NCBI GenBank assembly: GCA_964442515.1
Contig: CAYUAC010000003.1
Span: 1-38,657, forward strand
DNA: 38,657 nucleotides
From: TCS-49 sp964442515
Lineage (GTDB): Bacteria; Campylobacterota; Campylobacteria; Campylobacterales; Sulfurovaceae
Direction of reading: 5' to 3'
The position numbers and the translations under genes were made by a program. Every line of letters starts with the position of its first letter. Position 1 is the stretch's first letter. Below, piece by piece: positions 7,504-13,106 of this stretch. The notes under the pieces were generated by a model. That model worked only from the letters and a program-made list of their open reading frames with translations, was not told the origin of the DNA and ran no database searches.

Positions 7504-8295
7504 ATGAGTATACGCCAAACAGCGGCGGCGGGCGGATTTTATCCTGCGCAGAAAGCGGAACTGCAAAGCCTTTTGAACAAGCTTGACCAACTGCTGCAAA
7601 GCAGTGATTTCACGCCGCCGACTGCCCGGCCAAAGGCTCTGATCGTACCGCACGCGGGATATATTTTCAGCGGATTTACGGCCAATGCGGCTTATAAAAC
7701 CGTGCCCGAAAATACCGGACACGTCGTTGTCATCGGCCCCAGCCACAGGGTTTATCTCAGCGGCGCGTCAGTGGCGCAGTATGATGAATATGAAACCCCT
7801 CTTGGCAATCTGGCCATCGATACGGAACTTGGAAACAAACTGCGCGAAACATTTGATTTTATAGATTTTGAACCCGGAGCGCACGCCGAACATTCGACTG
7901 AGACACAGATGCCTTTTATCAAGCATTACCTGCCCAAAGCAAAAGTCACAGAGATCGTCTACGGCAATATACAAAGCAGCCGGCTGGAAAAACTCATCGC
8001 TCATGTAGCGGCCAAAAAAGATACGCTGGTCGTTATCAGTTCCGACCTGAGCCATTTTTACAACCTTGAAGAAGCCACCAAACTTGACAGTATCTGTCTG
8101 GATGCTATCGCTTCTTTGAATACAGACATTGAAAAAAGCGGATGTGAAGCGTGCGGGATACTGGGAATTTCGGCACTGTTGCAGTACGCGCAGCAAGCGG
8201 GGCTTACTCCTGAAATTCTGGATTACAGAACCAGCAGCGATATGAGCGGCGACAGATCAAGCGTTGTGGGTTATACCAGCGCTGTTTTTTATTAA
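7504..8295 (+). CDS. amrB: Memo-like protein (AmmeMemoRadiSam system protein B)
   Basis: 263 residues, full length for the Memo family (relatives of class III extradiol dioxygenases and human MEMO1). It starts SIRQTAAAGGFYPA, the typical opening. Likely metal ligands are visible: His in VPHAGYIFSG, His in VIGPSHRVY, and the Cys in CEACGILG near residue 217; HAEHSTETQMPF and SSDLSHF are further conserved motifs. The start ATG has AAAGGAGAAAGT upstream. Encoded 11 bases after amrA and 9 bases before the HIT gene. Substrate unknown; a redox or metal-dependent role is suggested for the family. Confidence 0.93.
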   Translation: MSIRQTAAAGGFYPAQKAELQSLLNKLDQLLQSSDFTPPTARPKALIVPHAGYIFSGFTANAAYKTVPENTGHVVVIGPSHRVYLSGASVAQYDEYETPLGNLAIDTELGNKLRETFDFIDFEPGAHAEHSTETQMPFIKHYLPKAKVTEIVYGNIQSSRLEKLIAHVAAKKDTLVVISSDLSHFYNLEEATKLDSICLDAIASLNTDIEKSGCEACGILGISALLQYAQQAGLTPEILDYRTSSDMSGDRSSVVGYTSAVFY

Positions 8296-8304
8296 GGAAG
8301 GTTC

Positions 8305-8802
8305 ATGGATTACCTGTATGCCCCCTGGCGTGATGATTATATCAAGGATAAAAAAAAGAAAGAATGCGTCTTTTGCAGCATTTATGAACAGGACCGCGAC
8401 AGGGAAAACGGGGTGTTGTACAAAGATGAAGATATCTTTATCGTCATGAACGCCTATCCCTATACGCCCGGGCATTTTATGGTTATTCCCAAAAACCACC
8501 TGCAAACCCTTGACCAGGTACCGCCTGCACTCTGGCGCAAACTCAGCAGCGGCGTTCATGAAAGCGCCAAGATTGTAAAAAAGACGCTGCGGCCTGATGG
8601 CATCAATCTTGGCATGAATATTGAAGCCGCCGCCGGAGCCGGCATCGCCGAACACTTGCACTATCATATCGTACCCAGATGGCGCCGCGATACCAATTTT
8701 ATCACAGCGGTGGGGCAAACACGGGTCTACTCAACCGATTTTGACGAGATTTACCGGCGTCTGCTGGAAGCGTTTGCCGGCTTCAGCCTGCCTGAAGCAT
8801 AA
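8305..8802 (+). CDS. HIT-family nucleotide hydrolase or phosphorylase
   Basis: 165 residues. The histidine triad is HLHYHIVPRW (about residues 113-122), the nucleotide-binding site of HIT enzymes acting on Ap4A, AMP-lysine or similar nucleotides. A Cys pair in ECVFCSIYE near the N-terminus, together with a His, probably binds zinc, as in the Ap4A-phosphorylase-like branch of the superfamily. The start MDYLYAPWR is the family's typical opening. Good ribosome binding site (AAGGAAGG). Last gene of the murF operon; its final 20 bases overlap the 3' end of acpS on the other strand. Confidence 0.92.
   Translation: MDYLYAPWRDDYIKDKKKKECVFCSIYEQDRDRENGVLYKDEDIFIVMNAYPYTPGHFMVIPKNHLQTLDQVPPALWRKLSSGVHESAKIVKKTLRPDGINLGMNIEAAAGAGIAEHLHYHIVPRWRRDTNFITAVGQTRVYSTDFDEIYRRLLEAFAGFSLPEA
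8780..8798. terminator. Hairpin inside the overlapping 3' ends of the HIT gene and acpS
   Basis: Perfect 7-base stem GCTTCAG / CTGAAGC with a CCTGC loop, located in sequence that codes for the C-terminus of the HIT protein on one strand and acpS on the other. No T run follows on either strand, so termination would be weak or Rho-assisted. The position exactly at the convergent junction suggests a role in stopping or stabilising both messages. Confidence 0.4.
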
Positions 8803-9133
8803 CCGCCGCTATCGCAAACCCGCCGTCGTGGGAGATAGAAACGCTGCAACAAGTCAGGTGAAACCTTTTTTTCACCTCCGGGGCAAAATCCAGAAGCGGC
8901 GCTCCTTTTTGATCTTTGAAGACAATGATATCGTGGAATCCAAGTTCACCGCCTATCCCCGTTCCCAGAGCTTTTGCCGCGGCTTCCTTGGCCGCCCACA
9001 ACCCCGCGGCGTTTTGCGGAGTGCGCACCTGCGCTATCTCGCTGTCACGTAAATAGCGGCGCAGAAACGCTTCTTTGTTTTTTTCATAAATGCGGCTAAT
9101 GCGCGCGATCGATACGATATCGATACCGATCAT
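8783..9133 (-). CDS. acpS: Holo-[acyl-carrier-protein] synthase
   Basis: 116 residues. AcpS transfers 4'-phosphopantetheine from CoA to a Ser of apo-ACP, activating it for fatty acid synthesis. Diagnostic motifs are the N-terminal MIGIDIVSIARI (Mg-binding Asp) and LWAAKEAAAKALGTGIGG (the WAAKEAxxKALGTG signature), ending in VSISHDGGFAIAAVM. The ATG overlaps the fliL stop by one base (TAATG), so translation is coupled. A fliL-acpS pair is conserved in Campylobacterota, linking a flagellar gene with lipid synthesis for no obvious functional reason. The 3' end overlaps the HIT gene. Confidence 0.95.
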   Translation of the reverse strand: MIGIDIVSIARISRIYEKNKEAFLRRYLRDSEIAQVRTPQNAAGLWAAKEAAAKALGTGIGGELGFHDIIVFKDQKGAPLLDFAPEVKKRFHLTCCSVSISHDGGFAIAAVMLQAG

Positions 9134-9651
9134 TACTGAATGACAAACATCATAAAATACACACGGCTGATGTAGCCGTCTTCCAAGCGTTTATTCACCT
9201 GTTCTATGATTTCGTCTTTGAGGTTTTCCTTACCTCTTCTGGTACTGATCTCTTCAACGGTTTTGGAACTGAGCACCCCGATCACGCTGTCTCTGACCAC
9301 AGGCATCTTTTTATTGAGTTCTGCCTGAAGGTTGGAATTTGACATCTCCAGGTTCAACTCCACCTTGAGATAACGCCGCCCGCTTTCACTGAGCAGATTG
9401 ACCGTAAAGGGTTCAAGGGGGAACATCGCGCCGACTTTTAAATCATCGGCACTGGAACCGCCGCCCCTTTCTGACTGCGAAGAACTTTGGGGTTTGGGCG
9501 GTGCGGAACTTTCATCGCCTGAAAGCAGCATATACGCCACCACGCCGCCTACGACCAAAATAATCACCAGTAGTGATACGATAATAATCAAAACAAGTTT
9601 GCTGCCTTTTTTCTCTTCCTGCTTCTGGTCTTCTTTTTCTTCTTCTGCCAT
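9133..9651 (-). CDS. fliL: Flagellar basal body-associated protein FliL
   Basis: 172 residues. An acidic/lysine-rich N-terminus (MAEEEKEDQKQEEKKGSK) precedes a single membrane helix (LVLIIIVSLLVIILVVGGVVAYMLL), a low-complexity Ser/Gly/Pro linker, and the periplasmic FliL domain (MFPLEPFTVNLL, RRYLKVELNLEM, RDSVIGVLSSKTVEEI, SRVYFMMFVIQ). FliL forms rings round the MotAB stator and boosts torque; its periplasmic domain is stomatin-like. ATG with GGAG upstream. No clear sigma-28 or sigma-54 site is seen ahead of it. Transcribed with acpS. Confidence 0.94.
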   Translation of the reverse strand: MAEEEKEDQKQEEKKGSKLVLIIIVSLLVIILVVGGVVAYMLLSGDESSAPPKPQSSSQSERGGGSSADDLKVGAMFPLEPFTVNLLSESGRRYLKVELNLEMSNSNLQAELNKKMPVVRDSVIGVLSSKTVEEISTRRGKENLKDEIIEQVNKRLEDGYISRVYFMMFVIQ

Positions 9652-9710
9652 TATTCACTCCGTGTATATTCTTAGTTTGTTTGGGTAAGTACTGTTTTAT
9701 CATCTTTTGC

Positions 9711-9716
9711 TATACT
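9711..9716 (+). promoter_or_regulatory. Extended -10 promoter for the STAS-like gene
   Basis: TGC-TATACT: hexamer 9711-9716 matches TATAAT in five of six bases, with the TG of an extended -10 at 9708-9709. Expected start about 9723, so the in-frame upstream start codon at 9707 would not be transcribed, supporting the start at 9779. Confidence 0.45.
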
Positions 9717-9778
9717 ATTATATCGTAAATAAATGTACTTCATTTAACATAAAACGCAAAAATTGCCGGGGACAGGAT

Positions 9779-10075
9779 ATGGATTTTGACGTCAGCACCG
9801 CTAACGGATCGTTGCACATTACGATCAAAAACAGTATTTTAAACTACTCTCACATCGAAACCATCCGAAATACGATCAAAAAAGACCCCTCCCAAAACGT
9901 TATTTTGCAATTTACCAATGATACGGCGGTACTGCCCTCAAGCCTGATCGGTACGCTTTTAAAACTGATTCACGTGGATGAAAAGCATATTACCATCATC
10001 ACGGGCAACGAGGATTTTGTCGAAATGCTCAAAGCATTCCGACTGGACAGTATTATGGAGGTAAAAAAGATTTAA
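9779..10075 (+). CDS. Small STAS-like domain protein
   Basis: 98 residues from ATG 9779, preceded by GGACAGGAT. The pattern is that of a single STAS domain (sulfate transporter and anti-sigma factor antagonist fold): an initial beta pair (GSLHITIKNSILNYSHIETIRNTI is helical after ITIKNSIL), a central strand NVILQFTND, then LPSSLIGTLLKLI where SpoIIAA-like proteins have DSSGLGxLL, a strand KHITIITG and the last helix FVEMLKAFRLDSIMEV. A Ser equivalent to the phosphorylated one exists (PSS). No partner kinase is nearby. Being next to fliL is suggestive but not proof of a motility role. The remote fold match is inference. Confidence 0.6.
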   Translation: MDFDVSTANGSLHITIKNSILNYSHIETIRNTIKKDPSQNVILQFTNDTAVLPSSLIGTLLKLIHVDEKHITIITGNEDFVEMLKAFRLDSIMEVKKI

Positions 10076-10080
10076 ATCTT
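10067..10080. repeat. Perfect 14-base palindrome spanning both stop codons of STAS-like gene and leuA
   Basis: AAGATTTAAATCTT is its own reverse complement and contains the TAA of the plus-strand STAS-like gene (10073-10075) and the TAA of minus-strand leuA (10072-10074). The genes overlap by 4 bases. Followed by no GC stem, so it is not a standard terminator. Confidence 0.35.
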
Positions 10081-11622
10081 ATCCTCGCTGTGCAGATCAA
10101 GCCGCACGCCCAGACTGTCTTTCATGGAAAGATAGCTGTTAAGGGCGTTGACATAACTCTGCGCACTGGCTTTCATCGTATCCAGATCAAGTCCTCTGCC
10201 GATAACGGCGGGTTTGGTATCGTCAAAGATGACCTGCGTGACCACTTTTGCCAGCGCATCCTTGCCCTGTGAGACGGCCTGGACCTGATAATCCTTGAGC
10301 ACGCCTTTGTAGCCGCTTGCCTCATCGATGGTTTTAAATACAGCGTCAATCGTACCGTTGCCGATACCGGCGGCTTTGATGCTGCTGCCCTTTTTGGACA
10401 ACTCCACCGCGGCGGTAGCCATCGCCGCGGAACAATCGCTAAGCTGCATACTGGTCAGCTCAAAAACGGGTTCAAAATTCATCTGCGCATTCAACAGCGC
10501 GCGCAGATCATCGTCAAACACCTCTTTCTTGCTGTCTGCAAGCGCTTTAAACTTTTCAAACAGTTCCAGCAGTTCTTTATCCTCAAGTTCGTATCCCATC
10601 TTTTTCAGTTTGGTTTTGAAAGCGTGTTTGCCCGAATGCTTGCCTAAAATGATATTATCGTTTTCCATACCGATATCTGCCGCGCTCATAATTTCATAGG
10701 TTTGCTGACATTTGAGCACCCCGTCCTGGTGGATACCGCTTTCGTGGGCAAAAGCGTTTTTACCCACAATCGCTTTGTTTGGCTGCGGCACGATTCCTGT
10801 GATAGATGAAACTAAACGGCTGGTGGGATAAATCTCTTTGGTATTGATATTGGTTTGGTACCGGCCGTAAATATCCGCTCTGGTTTTTAACGTCATCACG
10901 ATCTCTTCAAGCGCGGCGTTGCCCGCACGTTCGCCAAGACCGTTGATGGTACACTCAACCTGCATCGCGCCGTTTTCGATAGCGCTTAAAGAGTTGGCAA
11001 CGGCCAGGCCAAGATCGTTGTGGTTGTGTACCGAAATAACGGCGCGCCCGTCTGCGTGGGCGACCAGTTCGTCAATCATAGCACCGATTTCATGGGGCAT
11101 TCTGTACCCCACGGTATCGGGAAGGTTGATCGTCGTGGCCCCGGCTTCAATAACGGCATCCATCACCTCTTTTAAAAAACGGGTTTCACTGCGCCCGGCA
11201 TCCTCGCAGCTGAATTCCACATCCCCGCAGTAACTTTTCGCCAGCTTCACCGCCGCCACTGCGCGTTTGATCACCTCTTGCTCACTCATTTTTAGTTTGT
11301 TTTCCATATGGATCTTGCTGGTAGCGATAAAAGTATGGATCCTTTGATATCTGGCATCTTTAATCGCCTCCGCGGCTTTGACGATATCATTGTCAACTGC
11401 GCGTGCCAGCGAGCAGATACGGGAGTTTTTCACCCTCTTTGCTATCTTGCTGATAGCTTCAAAATCCCCCGGACTGGCCGCGGCAAATCCCGCTTCGATC
11501 ACGTCAACACCAAGCTTTTCAAGCTGGATGGCGATCTTGACTTTTTCCTCTATATTCATCGATGCGCCCGGGCTTTGTTCCCCGTCGCGCAATGTCGTAT
11601 CAAAAATTTTTATTGTTTTCAT
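10072..11622 (-). CDS. leuA: 2-isopropylmalate synthase
   Basis: 516 residues. LeuA condenses acetyl-CoA with 2-oxoisovalerate, the first committed step of leucine synthesis. The N-terminus IKIFDTTLRDGEQSPGASM is the DRE-TIM catalytic motif; IHTFIATSKIHMENKLKMS, VEFSCEDAGR, the metal-binding SVHNHNDLGLAVANSL and GLGERAGNAALEEIV follow, then HESGIHQDG. The C-terminal about 140 residues are the LeuA regulatory domain (leucine feedback). I chose ATG 11622 (AGGACAG 7 bases upstream) over the in-frame ATG at 11649, whose extension MIHSTGQIL is not typical. Preceded by its own promoter and a leucine leader peptide. A citramalate synthase is a less likely alternative. Confidence 0.93.
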   Translation of the reverse strand: MKTIKIFDTTLRDGEQSPGASMNIEEKVKIAIQLEKLGVDVIEAGFAAASPGDFEAISKIAKRVKNSRICSLARAVDNDIVKAAEAIKDARYQRIHTFIATSKIHMENKLKMSEQEVIKRAVAAVKLAKSYCGDVEFSCEDAGRSETRFLKEVMDAVIEAGATTINLPDTVGYRMPHEIGAMIDELVAHADGRAVISVHNHNDLGLAVANSLSAIENGAMQVECTINGLGERAGNAALEEIVMTLKTRADIYGRYQTNINTKEIYPTSRLVSSITGIVPQPNKAIVGKNAFAHESGIHQDGVLKCQQTYEIMSAADIGMENDNIILGKHSGKHAFKTKLKKMGYELEDKELLELFEKFKALADSKKEVFDDDLRALLNAQMNFEPVFELTSMQLSDCSAAMATAAVELSKKGSSIKAAGIGNGTIDAVFKTIDEASGYKGVLKDYQVQAVSQGKDALAKVVTQVIFDDTKPAVIGRGLDLDTMKASAQSYVNALNSYLSMKDSLGVRLDLHSEDKI

Positions 11623-11631
11623 AAGTATCTG

Positions 11632-11724
11632 TCCTGTACTGTGTATCAATTGTGCTAGAGCCTTTTGGCCCGACGTGTATTCCAGATTGAATAGGTTAGC
11701 GGTAGTATTATTTGAGCAGTAGGA
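11632..11724 (-). promoter_or_regulatory. leuA leader RNA: candidate translational attenuator
   Basis: On the leader RNA the Leu-codon stretch UCCUACUG (11724 to 11717) can pair with CAGU-AC-AGGA (11641 to 11632), eight base pairs with a 2-base bulge, and AGGA is the leuA Shine-Dalgarno. Between them are two local hairpins: UAUUC-AAUCUG-GAAUA (11693 to 11678) and GGGCC-AAAA-GGCUC (11671 to 11658). No U tract follows the GC hairpin, so a transcription terminator is unlikely. Inferred logic: a ribosome stalled on Leu codons frees the leuA ribosome binding site. The pairing is seen by eye, its stability is not computed. Confidence 0.4.
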
Positions 11725-11779
11725 GGAGGAGCGTGGTCATATTTCTGTTTTTTGTCGTTATATAGCATGTAGGCTGCAT
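11708..11779 (-). CDS. leuL: leu operon leader peptide (six consecutive Leu codons)
   Basis: A 23-codon ORF from ATG 11779 to TAA 11708, with a perfect AGGAGG ribosome binding site 6 bases upstream. The peptide ends MTTLLLLLLK, its Leu codons being CTC CTC CTC CTA CTG CTC. It begins about 21 bases after the expected transcription start and ends 85 bases before the leuA ATG. Such Leu-rich ORFs ahead of leuA are the signature of ribosome-mediated attenuation in E. coli and relatives: translation speed through the Leu codons reports leucyl-tRNA supply. A second in-frame ATG just before the Leu run could also be used. Chance occurrence of six Leu codons directly before leuA with promoter and SD is very unlikely. 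Confidence 0.88.
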   Translation of the reverse strand: MQPTCYITTKNRNMTTLLLLLLK

Positions 11780-11806
11780 AATGTTCCTCCTGTGTAAATT
11801 TTTCTT

Positions 11807-11836
11807 ATTATACTAAAATTTTTCTTTTTTTATCAA
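11807..11836 (-). promoter_or_regulatory. Sigma-70 promoter of leuL-leuA
   Basis: Minus strand: -35 TTGATA (11831-11836, five of six), 18-base spacer, -10 TATAAT (11807-11812, perfect). It lies at the very end of pssA: the pssA stop codon is at 11813-11815, directly before the -10. Expected start about 11800. One of the best promoter matches in the window, so leuA is an independent unit from the upstream ftsH-pssA operon. Confidence 0.75.
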
Positions 11837-12532
11837 GAAGATCGTATAAATTCCCCGGCAAAAGCCGTAACAGATATAGACTGAAACCAATACCGCAAAA
11901 CTTTCAACGGGAAAGATATAGATCAATCCAAGCAAAACAGTGATAACCACCAGCAGTTTAAACGCGACGCTTTTTGGCAGATTCATCTTCTTAAAACTGG
12001 GAAAACGAAAATTGGAAACCATCAGAAACGACAAAAACAGAGACAGGATCAAAAGCCCCACTTCAAAGGTGCGAAAATAGCTGTACTGTTCTAAAAACAA
12101 AACCCATGTGGCGATAAATATAGCCGCCGTGGGGATCGGAAGACCGATAAAAACGCCCGGTTCCTCTTCTGAAGTGGCTACGTTAAAACGGGCCAGTCTG
12201 ATCGCTCCAAAGATTAAAAACAGCGCCGTGACCACGATTCCAAGCCTGCCGTAATCATGACCTGCGTACAGATACAGCAGCAAAGAGGGAGCCATCCCGA
12301 AAGAGATGATATCTGCCAGCGAATCAAACTCCACGCCAAAACGGCTGGTGGTTTTTGTCATTCTGGCGACCCTGCCGTCCAGACCGTCAAAAAGCAAAGA
12401 GAGAAAGATAAACCAGGCCGCTTTGACAAAATCGCCTTCAAGCGCGCTTAACATACTTAAAACGGCGATAAAAATACTGCCCGCGGTAAAAAGATTGGGC
12501 AGGATATAGATAGGTTTAAACTTGGTGTTCAT
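11813..12532 (-). CDS. pssA: CDP-diacylglycerol--serine O-phosphatidyltransferase
   Basis: 239 residues from ATG 12532 (a TTG one codon upstream is also possible). PssA makes phosphatidylserine from CDP-diacylglycerol and serine at the inner membrane, leading to phosphatidylethanolamine. The CDP-alcohol phosphatidyltransferase motif DG-x2-AR-x8-G-x3-D-x3-D is intact (DGRVAR, then GVEFDSLAD). About seven hydrophobic helices follow. The start lies inside the end of the psd-like gene (17-base overlap). Position after a phosphatidylserine decarboxylase-like gene and ftsH matches C. jejuni gene order. Confidence 0.95.
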   Translation of the reverse strand: MNTKFKPIYILPNLFTAGSIFIAVLSMLSALEGDFVKAAWFIFLSLLFDGLDGRVARMTKTTSRFGVEFDSLADIISFGMAPSLLLYLYAGHDYGRLGIVVTALFLIFGAIRLARFNVATSEEEPGVFIGLPIPTAAIFIATWVLFLEQYSYFRTFEVGLLILSLFLSFLMVSNFRFPSFKKMNLPKSVAFKLLVVITVLLGLIYIFPVESFAVLVSVYICYGFCRGIYTIFLIKKEKF

Positions 12533-13106
12533 CAATATACGCTATCAGGGTTTCTTTCGCTTTTACTTCATCCGCGCTGCCCACTTTTAAAGCCGCGCCG
12601 CTGATACGCATCCGCACTTTTCCATAGATCAGCCTGCCGATGATATCCCCGATGAAATAACTGTCATTGCCTTTGGCATAATTTTGGGGCATGAAATAAG
12701 AAGGCAGCAGCTGCAGGGTTACGTTGTTCATTTCATACACGATACGGGCGTTGAGCTTTGCAGCCAACTCTTTGGAGTGATCAAGCACCGCTCCGTCGGT
12801 CTCTGTCACCTCCAGCGTACCGTTTTGGGGCATATACACGATAGAGGGCATATACCATTTTGGCTCGATATCGATAACGGCATCATCACCTTCGTATTCA
12901 ATCCGTGTTATCACCCCGTCAACGGGAGCCAATACGCAGTCGTTCTGGCGGCACGCGGGATTTTTGGTTTTGACGTAGTTTTTATAAATCAGCAAAGCAC
13001 CCGCAGCTACCGCGATCAGTTTAAAAAGCAGGCAATCGCCAAAAACCAGATACAGCAGTATCAGCGCTAACACAACCTGGGTGATCCGCGCTTTTGTATT
13101 AAGCAT
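12516..13106 (-). CDS. Phosphatidylserine decarboxylase-related membrane protein
   Basis: 196 residues. Two N-terminal hydrophobic segments (VVLALILLYLVF, LFKLIAVAAGALLIY) lead into a domain resembling the short (type II) phosphatidylserine decarboxylases: CVLAPVDGVITRIE corresponds to the family's PADG motif. However, the usual autocleavage LGST is replaced by VGSADEV (about residue 172-178), and the VHVNR-like His region is not recognisable. It may therefore be a non-cleaving relative, or cleave at a divergent Gly-Ser. The ATG overlaps the ftsH stop by one base (TAATG). The equivalent gene in C. jejuni lies in the same ftsH-pssA position. Confidence 0.75.
   Translation of the reverse strand: MLNTKARITQVVLALILLYLVFGDCLLFKLIAVAAGALLIYKNYVKTKNPACRQNDCVLAPVDGVITRIEYEGDDAVIDIEPKWYMPSIVYMPQNGTLEVTETDGAVLDHSKELAAKLNARIVYEMNNVTLQLLPSYFMPQNYAKGNDSYFIGDIIGRLIYGKVRMRISGAALKVGSADEVKAKETLIAYIDEHQV

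Noticed and set aside
11658..11671. Classical intrinsic terminator in the leuA leader
   Set aside because: The GGGCC-AAAA-GGCUC stem is only five pairs with one G-U and is not followed by a U tract.
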